Below the pieces are notes generated by a model. That model worked only from the letters and a program-made list of their open reading frames with translations. It was not told the DNA's origin and ran no database searches. A program made the position numbers and the translations under genes. From Pyropia yezoensis (lineage: Eukaryota > Rhodophyta > Bangiophyceae > Bangiales > Bangiaceae), in assembly GCA_009829735.1 (NCBI GenBank), contig CM020620.1:5634299-5698298 (forward strand): a stretch of 64,000 nt of DNA, written 5' to 3'. Positions 1 to 10,100 of the stretch are shown here, one piece after another (position 1 is the stretch's first letter; each line of letters opens with the position of its first letter).

Positions 1-1002
1 CCAGCGGATTGCCCAGGCGAGGTAGGACGGTGTGGAGGATCTCAGACCATGCCGTTGCCTCATCACCACTGAATACGGGCTTATTACCATTGAACTCTCC
101 CAATATTGAAGTGCAATAGCGTGGGAAGGAGAAGTCGGCGAACAGAGCACATGGACGAAGAATGGCTGACCCGGCCGACGCAGACCAACGGGCGCGGCGC
201 TCGCCCATCTCGCCGCCGCCGGCGGTGCTCCTCAACCATCCGTGCGTACGGCAGCGTCCACCGGCACCGTCTCCGGGGAGGGGGGGCGCACGGCCGCCGC
301 GTCGACCATCGACGCGAGCATCGACGGTGAGGGCGACAACTGTGACGATGGCAGCGGCGACGGCGGCGAAGACGGCGACGATGACGGCGCCGGCGATGGT
401 GGCGGCGATCGCGGCGACGGCTTTGACAACAACGACTGCGACGGCGGTAGCGGCGACGACGACGGGTCGGCTTACATGACAGCACCGCTGCCCGCCGCTC
501 ACGTAAAGAGGCATGTAGGAGTCGCTCTGTCCGTGCGGCTGCGGCGGGCGGCCCCACGCTGAAAGTGATGGTGGACGAGGTCGAGTTTTGCTCCAGCGCC
601 CGCCCTTTTGGGGATGGGGGGCGATGGCAGCTGTAGTGGTGGCGGGGGGGGGGTGCGCGGCGCGCGCCCCCTGATCTTGTTCACCACGTTTTCCCTCCTC
701 TTTTTTTTTCGATCTCGTGTATCTAAAATTTCACCCAATGCAAACGGCTCCCCGTCAGCGCAATCCTGCAAGCAGAGCGCTACACTGTTCGACGCGGGCA
801 GCGGCCCCGCCCAACCATGTGCAGGCTGCTGTCCGCCAGTGTCCCCTCGCGGGGCCAGCTGCCGAGCTGCGAAAAGAGAACCCCGCTGTTCCACATTCTT
901 GTCCCTCGGCCACGCTTTCTCTCGATCGCCGCCCACCACACCCCCCCCCGCCCCCCCATCCCGCCCGACATCCCCCTTTCCCCACCCCACCTCCGCCACG
1001 CC
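1..1002. other. GC-rich stretch, no gene assigned
   Basis: No reading frame here resembles a known protein. Positions 330-470 are a degenerate GGC/GAC trinucleotide tract (a Gly/Asp-rich translation on +, Arg-rich on -), which explains the long overlapping open frames. 690-720 is a T-rich run and 940-1000 is C-rich. The part next to 1003 would be the 3' flank of the minus-strand gene that ends there. Confidence 0.5.
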
Positions 1003-1581
1003 TCAAATGTTGGTCAACCTCCGGCACTGTGTGATCCTCTCCTTGGTCGGCGGCCGCACCTCTGCCTTGATTGCCTGCGCCACCTTCTTCTGCAGGGTCG
1101 GGACCGTCTCCCAGCCACACCCCGGGGCGGCCGGCATGTGCGGGCAGAGGTCAGAAAACGCGGGCAGCAACATGGCCAAGCACGTCAGCGGCTTGCCGTC
1201 AGGCTGCGCGGCGCCCTCCAGCTTCCGCGTCGGCGTGCAGAGCCACTCGGTTGTGTAGACAAAGAGGGGCTTCTCCGTCTTGGGCGTGCCCGGCGCCCAC
1301 ATCTTGACCCGCCGGTTCACCCGGTACGGGCGGTCCAGGCCGCACTTGCCCTTGCACGGCGCGTCCACCACCACCGTGTCGGCGTACGTGTAGTCACAGG
1401 GGATGCGGTCGCCCGGCTTCCGGGCCACCCTTTCCGCGGACGGCGCCACGCTGACCGCGGGGGCGGCACGGACGACCGGGGCCGCTGCCGTGGCGACGCC
1501 CGTGCTGGCGGCCGCCATCACAACCAACAGGAGGGCTCCAATGACAGCCGCAGCGGCAGAGCGGCGGCAGCCGCCCGTCAT
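1003..1581 (-). CDS. Secreted small cysteine-rich protein, function unknown
   Basis: 192-residue protein. I chose the ATG at 1581 because it opens directly into a classic signal peptide: a short Arg-containing n-region (MTGGCRR), then a long Ala/Val/Leu core to about residue 32 ending in an Ala-rich cleavage zone. The frame stays open upstream to 1893, but that part is low-complexity Pro/Arg. The mature part has eight cysteines (around IPC, APC, GKC, WLC, LTC, DLC, PGC, TQC), enough for four disulfides, and mixed non-repetitive composition, so it reads as real coding sequence. I recognise no family. A secreted or cell-wall role is inferred only from the signal peptide and paired cysteines. 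The stop is TGA, so TGA is a normal stop in this genome. It lies about 2 kb from, and divergent to, the SDR gene. Confidence 0.7.
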   Translation of the reverse strand: MTGGCRRSAAAAVIGALLLVVMAAASTGVATAAAPVVRAAPAVSVAPSAERVARKPGDRIPCDYTYADTVVVDAPCKGKCGLDRPYRVNRRVKMWAPGTPKTEKPLFVYTTEWLCTPTRKLEGAAQPDGKPLTCLAMLLPAFSDLCPHMPAAPGCGWETVPTLQKKVAQAIKAEVRPPTKERITQCRRLTNI

Positions 1582-3656
1582 GGTGGATGCTTGTGGAAGA
1601 GACCGCGCGGCGGTGTGAGCTCGTGGGTGGGTTGGGCGTCGGGAGGCGGGAGGGAGGGGGGAGGGCCTCGACAGGCGGTGTGGGACGGCAAGACGCGTGC
1701 GCCGTGGGATGATCGGTGGGGAGTGGGGTGGCCAAGCACCGGGCGCTACCAAGCACCTGGCGCTACCAGCCGCCCGTTTTGTAGACCCCCTCGAGAGAAA
1801 CAGTTCTGCGACGTGGACAAACAGCTGCTGGGGGGCGCGCGTGCGCGCGGCCTTCCCCCATGGCTGCTGGAGGGGAGACGTCCTGTAGGCCAAGATACGG
1901 CCGAGGTGGCAATCGTAGGAACCCCTTTACGGCACGCAGCGCCGGTCCTGACAGCCCTTAGAGTGGAGTCGCACTCGACGGACAGTACACATGCACATGT
2001 AATGTACATACATAGTACGTAGCTCCTCTTGCCTGCAAGAGGGCGAGGAGCCCAGAAAGACAGGCTGCGGACAGATGATACATGCATATACCCCCCGCCA
2101 CTGCTCCTGCGGCGGGCGAGCACCGCCGCTTGCCGTCAGGTGCCGTCCAGTCTCTCAGGCCGGCCCGCCAAAAGCGGCGGGCCCGCACCCACCCGAGTCC
2201 TGACGAGGACCGGTCCACGGTGGATCACAACAGAGCGCTGGGTCGGTCCTCAGCCGCAGAGCATAGTCCCGAGCGAGTCCCGCAGGGGGCCCCCCTGACC
2301 CAGACAATCGGCTCATGAAAACCCTCTTTACTGTTCAGACATGGTCATGCATCACGCGACACGAACGTGTGGACGAACTGCTTGTCCGTGACGGCACGCC
2401 CTTTTCGCAGTCGCTACGCGTTGCAAAGGATGGATTTGCCGCGGTTGCAGACCCGCCCCGCGACAGGCCGTCGGTGTGAGGCGGGGGCGAGAGGCGAGCG
2501 CGGAGGGTGCGCGCCGCAAGCGACGTCGATGTCCCAGCAGGGGGAGCCGAAACATCGTCGGGTCGTGTGGCCGGTGGCACATGCAGGGCTGTGCCTGCTC
2601 AACGGTGAGAAACATTCGTGTTTGGGGGAGGGTGCGCTCGCGCTTGCGGGCTCGCCAAGGTCACGACGCTGTATCGGCGGGCACCAAGGTCCGCCTGGTC
2701 GTACGGGCGGCCGCGCGGCCGCGGCGGCGCCCGCCGCCCTCCTCACCCGCCACGGCGGTCCGGCCGCGCGCCGGCGCTGTGGACGGCGACGGCGGCGGCC
2801 TGCGGCCGGCGGCTGGCGCCTGGGCATGCCGCCGGCAATGGCCACGGACAGGACAAGCGCCACGCGTGTCGTGTGCGCCTGCCCGTCTCCCCCACAGGCG
2901 TGGACGACGTGCGGCCTGCGCGGGGGCGTACCCTTTGGCGGTGGTGGCCGCCATGGGGCGACTGGGGGTGTTGCACCGTCCCCGCCGCTCGGGACGGCAA
3001 AGCGCCCTCCCCCAGAGCGAGAGGGGGGAGGCTCCGCGCGTGTTGAAGCGGCGACGGAACCGCCGCGGCGGCGGCGGCGGCGGCGGCGCCGCCGCCGCCA
3101 CGGCGCTGTGACAGCACTGCCGGGGTGACGGGCGGCGGTGGCGCGGCGGACGACAGCGCACCACCCACCGGTCGTCGGCTCATGACAAGGCCTCCCCCTC
3201 CCCCCCCTCCTGCTGGTGCCCGACCTGCCCGCGGCCTCGCGTACACCCCCCCCCACCCCCCCCCTCTCACGCGCCATGGCCACCAACCACCCGGTGGCAG
3301 GGCCGCCGCCACTGGCACCTGCGGCCGCCCCGTGCGTGCCACCAAAAAGAGGGAGGGAGCATTTTGCCCCCCTACCCTCCCCCCACACGATCGTTGGTCG
3401 GCCGTCGCGACGCGGGGCGGCCGACCATTTCGGGGCGGGGAATGGGCGCGCGCGCCCCCCGCGGGCGGCCCGTTCAACCGCTGTCGATGCTTTGGGGGAG
3501 GGGGGGCAAGTCAAGGCTGTCTGGCCAGACGGGTGGCGCCGACACCGCGACGCCGCCAGATCCCCGCACGCGCCAACGAGGGGTCGACCCCCTGCAGCTG
3601 CCCCCCCCCCTCCCCCCCCCCCCCCCCCCCGCCGCCCCCTCCCCCCCTTGCGTGCC
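1582..3656. other. Intergenic, GC-rich, no gene assigned
   Basis: Divergent intergenic space between the secreted-protein gene (-) and the SDR gene (+). Long frames on both strands come from absence of AT-rich stops and translate to Arg/Pro/Ala-rich low complexity. 3060-3110 is a GGC/GCC run. 3600-3631 is a near-pure poly-C tract about 25 bases upstream of the chosen SDR start. A 5' untranslated region and promoter probably lie here, but I see no convincing motif. Confidence 0.45.
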
Positions 3657-5327
3657 ATGGCCTTTGTCAATCTCCTCGGCACGGCTGCCCTCCCGCCCCC
3701 CCACCGACGGCGCGGCCAGACGACCCGGCGGGGCGTCCGCGTCCCCGCCCCCGCCGCCTCCCCCTGGGCCACCCCCGCCTGCCGCCGGGGCGTCGCCATT
3801 GCCTCCACGCGGCCGGGCGGCTCCTCCCTCCCCCAACCACCGCCGGCGTTGCCGCGGCGGCCACCGCCGCCGGCCGTCACCGTTACCGCCGCTGCTGCCG
3901 CCGCCGCTGCCGCCGACGGTGCCGCCGCAAGGATGGCCACGGCGACGGGTGCGGGCGGCGGCGGCGGCGCGGCCGCCGCCGGCGCCTCCCCCCGGCGGGT
4001 GGTGCTCGTCACGGGCGCCGCCGGCTTTATCGGCAGCGCGCTCGTCGCCCGCCTTGCAGCCGACCCCGCCGTGGCCGTCCACGCGGCGTACCGGAGGCGG
4101 CCGCCGGCGGCGGCAGCGGCGGCAGCGGCGGCAGCGGCGGTGGGCGGCGGGGGCCCCGCCGGCGGGGCCACCGGCGGGCCACCGTCCCCTTGGCCGCCCG
4201 CGGGCGTGACCGCCCACACCGTGGACGTGACCGACGGCGCCGCCGTCGCGGCGCTCGTTGTCGCCATTGCCCCGGCGGTGGTGTACCACGCGGCGGGGGT
4301 GGTGGCGTACCACCCGGCCGGGCGGTCGGCCATGGAGGCGGTCAACGTGGGCGGCACGGCGGCGGTGGTCGCCGCGGTCGCCGCCGCGTCGACCGGCGCC
4401 GCCGGCGCCGGCGCGGGCGCCGCCACCGCCGCCCCGCCCCCGCGGCTGGTGCACCTGTCGTCGGTGGCGGCGCTGGGCTCCCTCCCCTCCCCCGCCGCCG
4501 CCCCCCTCACCGAAGCGTCTGCCGTGGCGGGCGGCGGCGGCGACGGCGCGTGGCGCGCAGCCGCCGACGGAGCGGTGGGGTACCTGGCGACCAAGCGGGC
4601 GGCGGCGGGGGTGGTGGCGGCCGCTGCGGCGGCCGGGCGGCTGCCCGGTGGCGCCATCCTCGCGTGCCCCACCACCGTGTACGGGTATGGGGACGCGGCC
4701 AAGGCGTCGCGGGGGACGGTGGCGCGCGCGGCGGCGGGGCGGTGGCCCCTCTACACGTCGGGGGGGGTCAACGTGGTGGCCATTGACGCGGTGGTCGGCG
4801 CGCTCGTCGCCGCGGCGGACGTGCCGCTGCCCGCCGGGGGGGGGGCCGTGCCCTACATCCTGGGCGGCGTCAACCTCACGGTCCACCAGCTGCTGTCTGC
4901 GTTTGCCGCCGCGGGCGCCGCCGCGACGGCGGGGGGGGACCCGGCCGCCGCGGCGGCGGCGGCCATTGGCGCGCCGCCGCGGGGATGGGGCGGCGGCGTC
5001 GCCGCTGCTGCAGCCGCTGTAGCCGCCGCCGCGGGCGGGGGCGGGGGCGGGGGCGGGGGCGGGGGCGGGGGGGCCCCCTGGTTGTGGCTCCCCACCCCCC
5101 TGGCGGTGCTGCTTGGCGCGGCGGGCGACGCGGTGGGGAGCACGTCGGTGACGGCCGAGCGGGTGGCCGTGTCGACGCGCTACCACTGGTACGAGTCGGC
5201 CCTGGCGGCGCGGGAGCTGCGGCTGGCCCCCACCGACCCGGCCGCCGCGATTAGTGCGTCTGTGCGGTACATGCACGGGGCGGGCATGCTCGGCGGTGCC
5301 GGCCCGGGGGGGGGACGGAACCGGTGA
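3657..5327 (+). CDS. Extended SDR (NAD(P)-dependent epimerase/dehydratase-like), plastid-targeted?
   Basis: 556-residue protein with the extended short-chain dehydrogenase/reductase pattern: TGAAGFIG dinucleotide-binding loop (residues 119-126), NVGGT (from residue 230), HLSS with the catalytic Ser (266-269), YLATK with the catalytic Tyr and Lys (309-313), and a typical substrate-side C-terminus ending RYHWYESALAARELRL. Similar proteins act on sugar nucleotides, flavonoids or steroids; the substrate cannot be read from sequence. The ATG at 3657 (MAFVNLLGTA) starts a 50-60 residue Arg/Ser/Pro-rich, acid-poor leader suited to a plastid transit peptide. The frame is open further upstream but low-complexity. 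Oddities: poly-Ala and poly-Gly inserts in the fold, especially residues about 455-475, which coincide with a G4-prone repeat. The core is convincing; exact start and any introns are uncertain. Confidence 0.8.
   Translation: MAFVNLLGTAALPPPHRRRGQTTRRGVRVPAPAASPWATPACRRGVAIASTRPGGSSLPQPPPALPRRPPPPAVTVTAAAAAAAAADGAAARMATATGAGGGGGAAAAGASPRRVVLVTGAAGFIGSALVARLAADPAVAVHAAYRRRPPAAAAAAAAAAAVGGGGPAGGATGGPPSPWPPAGVTAHTVDVTDGAAVAALVVAIAPAVVYHAAGVVAYHPAGRSAMEAVNVGGTAAVVAAVAAASTGAAGAGAGAATAAPPPRLVHLSSVAALGSLPSPAAAPLTEASAVAGGGGDGAWRAAADGAVGYLATKRAAAGVVAAAAAAGRLPGGAILACPTTVYGYGDAAKASRGTVARAAAGRWPLYTSGGVNVVAIDAVVGALVAAADVPLPAGGGAVPYILGGVNLTVHQLLSAFAAAGAAATAGGDPAAAAAAAIGAPPRGWGGGVAAAAAAVAAAAGGGGGGGGGGGGGAPWLWLPTPLAVLLGAAGDAVGSTSVTAERVAVSTRYHWYESALAARELRLAPTDPAAAISASVRYMHGAGMLGGAGPGGGRNR
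5034..5073 (+). repeat. Gx5C tandem array inside the SDR gene (G4-prone)
   Basis: About six tandem copies of GGGGGC on the + strand, encoding a poly-glycine stretch of the SDR protein. The runs of five G satisfy the usual G-quadruplex pattern. The tract is also liable to length change, in steps that can shift the frame. Confidence 0.85.
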
Positions 5328-5611
5328 GCCCCCGCCCGTGCGCTCTATCTCTTTTGGGGTCTTCTCTTCGTCCACCCCGGCAACTCTGTTTGTCCGTGTT
5401 CCCTGCGGACCCCCATGCGCTCCTTGATGACCTGCTTGGCGGCCGAGGTGCACCGCCCTGTGCAGCGGCGTCCATCGCACAAGTGTTCAACGTTGCGAGC
5501 GCGTAGTTTTCTTACAAACATGGTAGTCCGCGGCCTCAGTCCTACGGCACATGGCACCAGGCGCTTCGTAGCATTGTCACCCCAGGTCGAGCAAGGCGGG
5601 TGTCCCAAACT

Positions 5612-7009
5612 CTAGGCGCGGGCCTTCTCGGCCTGGGGTGAAGACGTCTTGGTCACTGACGCGGGTGCCGACCTCTTGGACTCTGACGCGGGTGCCGACT
5701 GCTTGGCCTCTGGCGCGGGTTCCAACTTCTTGCCCTCGGCCTCGGCAGCCGCCTTGCGCGCCGCCTTAACCGCCGCCTTTTTCGCCTTGGCCTTCCACTC
5801 CCCGCATCCGCACGCAGCGGTAATCGTCACACGGCGGACGCTGTTGGGCGGCGGGGACCCCTCCGCGCTCCACTTCTTGGTCTGCACCTTGGCTGGGTAC
5901 ACCCGGCCGGCCGAGTCATACGTCAGAGATTTTGTGGGCGCCTTGGTGTCCATATCCCAGTACGTCCACTCGCCCGTTGCGGGGTAGCCCTCGGTGGCGC
6001 TGCCCTTGCCCAGCGCGAGGCCCTTGACGTAGGAGAGGCCCGAAAAGTCCACCACCATCCCCGCCGCCACGTCCACACAGTACCCGTCCGTCTTGACGTC
6101 GTTCCACTGGTGCGATGCGGCCAGCGTGCGCGACGCGCTCCCGTCGGCGGGGGAGTAGCGGTCGCCCTTGAGCTGCTGGCCGGCCTTGGTCTTGACCGGC
6201 ACGTCGTCCTGAAAGTAGAACCGGTTGGCCGACGTTGACGTCAGCACCGACGACGCCGCCCGCTTCTCGCCCGGCAGGTCCGACTTGACGGGGCTCCCGT
6301 ACGTCACGCACAGGTACAGCCGCGACGCGGCGTCCCGCAGGAAGTTGAGGTTGATATAGTCGTCCTGCGTCGCCCACCCATTGTTCTGCGCGTTGCGGAA
6401 GTCATAGGCCTCGGCGGCCGTCCACTTCTTAATGTTCATGCTGCGGACGCACCCCCACGGGGCGCCCTCCACCGACAGGATGGCCCGGTTGGCCTTGCAC
6501 GGCGGCTTTTGTGGCGCCGGCGCTGGCGCCGATGGCTTGACCGGCTCGGCCGGCTGCGTCGGCTGCGCCTCGAGCGGCTCGCCCTTGACGCCCCCGCCGC
6601 TGCGCGGCCCGCCCGGCAGCACCTGCGTCGGCACCAGCGTCACGTCATCCACCGCGGTGCGGACGCACGGGCAGCGGGACCCCTCCCCCCCCGTCCCCGC
6701 CTTGCACTGCAGGGACGACGTCTCCGCCTGGGACAGGCACACGTGCGTCGGTGACGCGTCGGTGCACGCCCAGGGGGCGTCACACGCGTTGCCCCCCGCC
6801 TTGCAGATGCCCTCGGTGGCGCTGCCCTTGGCGTCGCGCACCAGCACCACACACGACCCCGCCGACGACGCGCGGGCACACTTGCACGACGTCCCCGCTG
6901 AGGGCTTGTACGCGCCCGCCGGGACGGGCAGGCCCGCCGCCACGGCGGCGGTCAGCGCCAGCAGCGCAACGACGCGGGCGGTGGTGGAGGGAAAGGCAGA
7001 GCCGGCCAT
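5612..7009 (-). CDS. Secreted cysteine-rich protein with Lys/Ala-rich tail, function unknown
   Basis: 465-residue protein with a clear signal peptide (residues 1 to about 33: hydrophobic ARVVALLALTAAVAAG, then a PAGA-type cleavage zone). Residues 36-125 are cysteine-dense (SCKC, RCPC and several single Cys). A Pro/Ala linker (about 130-170) joins this to a larger domain (about 170-400) with aromatic and Asp-rich segments and a CGC motif near its end. The last 65 residues are Lys/Ala-rich, then Ser/Ala/Pro-rich with short repeats of the type SAPAS-x-x-K. I do not recognise the family. Architecture suggests an extracellular matrix or cell-wall protein (inference). The phrase GSATEG occurs twice (N-terminal and central), hinting at an internal duplication. 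ATG at 7009, stop TAG. It converges with the SDR gene, 284 bases away. Confidence 0.72.
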   Translation of the reverse strand: MAGSAFPSTTARVVALLALTAAVAAGLPVPAGAYKPSAGTSCKCARASSAGSCVVLVRDAKGSATEGICKAGGNACDAPWACTDASPTHVCLSQAETSSLQCKAGTGGEGSRCPCVRTAVDDVTLVPTQVLPGGPRSGGGVKGEPLEAQPTQPAEPVKPSAPAPAPQKPPCKANRAILSVEGAPWGCVRSMNIKKWTAAEAYDFRNAQNNGWATQDDYINLNFLRDAASRLYLCVTYGSPVKSDLPGEKRAASSVLTSTSANRFYFQDDVPVKTKAGQQLKGDRYSPADGSASRTLAASHQWNDVKTDGYCVDVAAGMVVDFSGLSYVKGLALGKGSATEGYPATGEWTYWDMDTKAPTKSLTYDSAGRVYPAKVQTKKWSAEGSPPPNSVRRVTITAACGCGEWKAKAKKAAVKAARKAAAEAEGKKLEPAPEAKQSAPASESKRSAPASVTKTSSPQAEKARA

Positions 7010-10000
7010 GGCGGCAAGGTGGTGGGTGGCGGGGAGCGGGGGGAGTGGGGAGAGCGGCGGAGCGGGGGGGCGGGTTCGGGCGTCGACTGCAACGGACGCT
7101 GTTGTGGGAATGGGATGGGGCGGATGGAGGCGGCAGTGGATGCGCAGCAGCCGCCCCTCTTGTAGTCGCCTCGGCTCCCCATCCTGGCCTACGCCCCGCC
7201 GCCTCCTGCCCCCCTCACCCCGACACTACCGCCGCCGCCACCGTCTCGCCACTCACTGCTGGCCGTGCCACCCCCCCCTCATGCCACCTCCACCACCAAC
7301 CTCGCGCACCCCCGAGAGCGGGGAGTGGAGAGGGGCACCACGGCCCATCCGCATTCCCGTGCCCCCCCGCACCCGTCCCCACCGAGTGTGGAACTACCAC
7401 CGCCGCCACGCAACGCTGTGGTGCGACGAGGGACAGCCCTAAGGGAGAGCGAGGGCAGGTGGCCCCTGATTCCTCTCTCTCTCTCCCTCCGCCTCCCCCA
7501 TCCTTCTCCCCATTCCCGTCCCCCCCTCTCCGTCCCCCTCCCTCTCCCCATCCCCCCTCCCCCTCCCTCTTCCTCTCCCCCCCACCCCCCCACCCCCCCC
7601 ACCCCCCCCCCCTTTCGCACACCCGCCGCCTCCCACGGCCTCCGGCAGACACCCGTGGTGGGGTGAGCGGGGGCGGGGGGCGGGCGGGAAGTTCCTGCGG
7701 CACGGCGCTGGCGCGCGTGGCCGGCGGTACTTGGTGCGGCGGTGGGCCGCCAACGAGGGCGGCGGCGGGAGTGCGGGGAGCGTGGGGGACGGCGAGCTAG
7801 GGGGGGTGGGCAGACCTCACGCCCTTTGCCGTCCCCGTGCCGACCACGGTGGCGGCGCGTCTGCGGCGGCCGCAGCGGCGGCCGCAGCGGCGGCGGCGGC
7901 GGTGGTCGCGGCTATATGTACGGTCGCGACGTCGGCGGTTGGGGCCGGGCTCATGCTCCTCCCCTCCCTTACTCGCTTCCGCTCCGCTCACAGTGGTACG
8001 GAGCGCGCTCATCATCGCAAAGTGGCGACCCACGATCGTTTCTCGAACGAAGCCATTCCGTTCTTCAACGGCAGGTTTCGTTCGGCGCTTCGTCCGCATA
8101 CATTCTCGGGGAAGTGAAGCCATTTCGTACAGGTTCCGTGTCGAGAAGGGGCTTAGGCCACGGAGCCCGCAGGAGGGCCCTTGCGGCTCATGGACCATCC
8201 ACACCGCCAGCGCGTTCACATTATTTACCGACAGATGTCACGAAGGCGACGAGTGCCACAGCGACTCGAGGTGACCGGAAGCCGACAGCGACGTCCGACC
8301 ACTCAAGTGCCCAGAAGTGGGTTCCGGAAACAGGACGTGAATATTTCATTTTTCCGAATCTTGTCCCACGTGGACAAGAGCAAGAGCAAGTGCACAAGAG
8401 CAAGGGCCAATCGCATGCTCGCCGCAGAGGGCTTACCAATGGCGTGCTGCAACACCTCTGTCGGAAGAACCTGATGATTGGCTATGGCCACAACTGCTCT
8501 CGCAACGAACGCTGGTTGGTCAAAACACTCTTGTTTTTTCATCGGATCTCGCCGGTTGGCCCTTTACCTCGGGTCATCTCTGTGAAGAACACTCCGAAGC
8601 GCTCAGCCGGTGCTTGTTCTGCCCTCGAAGTGGTCAGAAATCTCCAGAGAACCCCCGATCACACTATTCGTACAACAACGGACCCTCATGCAGAGCAGTC
8701 ATTGGCCAGAGAGGCAGCATGTGAGTCATATAATTGGTCAAACACAGTTTGCTCTTGCTCTTGTCCACCTGGGACAAAATTGGGAGAACTGCAATATAAT
8801 GTGGACTTCTCCCTCGCCTTCCTTCTCTGTGAGTGGTCTTCTCATGCAACATAAAGCAGCCTGTGACATGCCATACAGCGGCCGCGGTGTGATTGGTCGT
8901 GAGGATGCCGTTGCGCAGCTTGTGCCCCGCAGCAGGCCGAATAACCATATAGGACCCATGACTGTGTCTGCCTCGGACTCGCATGCTTGATTGCTGACAA
9001 AAATTGCCACTCAAGTGCGCGCCTCCTCTCTCACTTGTTGGGTCGATTCGCGGCTAAGTACGCAGGGCAGTCACAATGGACCGTCTCGAGGACCCGTGAT
9101 GTCTTTAAACTGCCGGAACCGAAAGCGGCGGAAAAGCTGAGGTCATTGTTTTCGATAATGACGGTGATTTCCTCTTTCTACTTGCCAACCTCTGGCGGAC
9201 TCGTTCGTTATCCACGTCGACGCCCGACGCGCTGCAGAGCCACGTGCGATGGTTCCCTGACAGGGCTCGGCTTGCGGGTGCCTGGCGAGGTCGTCCCTCA
9301 CCACCTCGGCTAGTAGCGTCGCGCAGCGGCCACTATGTGGAACACCCATGCCCATCCGGTTCGCACTTTCTTCGGCCATCGACCCGCCCGTGTTTGACGG
9401 CACACAAGACCTGTGCCTGTGCGACACCTTCCCCCCCCTACGGGCGGCATCGGGGAGGCGTGAATGTATCGAATGAGACAATGGATGTTGCCTTCCGTGC
9501 AAAACGTTGAAAAGACCAATACCGTTTACGAACTGATTCAGCCCTCTCCATCTTCTAAACTCTTCTTGTAATTCTTGTCGCTAGAAAACCACTAGCTGTC
9601 CTGATGGCCGATAAATGAAGGAGTGCCACAGCGAAAGAAGGCTTTGGCAGCGCTCCTGCCGCGCACTGGCAACACTGCCAGACCAGGAGACCCGGACTTG
9701 CGGTGTGGAACGCCGTGCGTTGTCGTTTTAACTACAGCTTTAGTGCGTCCTCGACATGTTGGCATGAGTTGCTGTTGCGATTTTCAACAATCATATTGTT
9801 TTCTATCGCGTGTGGGGGCGGACCTGTTTTTCCTCATCGCAAATGTGGTGGATGTTCTGAGTGGTTGAGAGAGGGAGAGGATATGGACGTGTCGTGGCGT
9901 TGGGGTGAGCACAATCGTCTTCAAGATCTGCAGCCTGAATAGTCCAAACCTGTAGTCGGAGTTGTATGCAGCCAGTTCTCATGAAAACCGCCCATATCAT

Positions 10001-10100
10001 CGCATAGGTCGCCAAGTGCCAAAAGCCTGAACTCGAGGTCTCACGAGAGCTCGAGAGAGAGCTCGTCACAAAACAGGTCTGCACGATTTATTTCACAGGC
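7010..10100. other. About 3 kb with no recognisable gene
   Basis: 7480-7620 is a C-rich, CT-repeat low-complexity tract. 7850-7920 is a GCN repeat. From about 8100 to 10090 the GC content falls visibly and frames become short. The longest frame (7742-8854, +) starts at GTG, runs through the inverted repeat and resembles nothing. 10030-10070 holds an imperfect palindrome built on GAGCTC. The lower GC and inverted repeat suggest an old non-autonomous element, not host coding sequence. Confidence 0.45.
8361..8777. repeat. Inverted repeat (MITE-like remnant?)
   Basis: The 29-nt arm at 8361-8389 and the arm at 8749-8777 are reverse complements with one mismatch (core TGGACAAGAGCAAGAGCAA). Weaker complementarity continues outward for several tens of bases and includes GACCACTCA on one side and TGAGTGGTC on the other. 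The spacer is about 360 bp. The layout fits a miniature inverted-repeat element, but I see no clear target duplication or outer boundary. Confidence 0.6.

Noticed and set aside
2414..4702. 762-codon open frame on the minus strand
   Set aside because: Overlaps the SDR gene and upstream low-complexity DNA; translation is Ala/Pro/Arg-rich without any motif. The opposite strand has a full SDR signature, so this is a GC-bias shadow.
3474..5480. 668-codon minus-strand frame opposite the SDR gene
   Set aside because: Gly/Arg/Pro-rich translation, no motif; explained by absence of AT-rich stop codons.
7742..8854. 370-codon plus-strand frame with mixed composition
   Set aside because: Starts at GTG in a GCN repeat, passes through one arm of the inverted repeat and resembles no protein. 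Kept only as part of the unassigned region.
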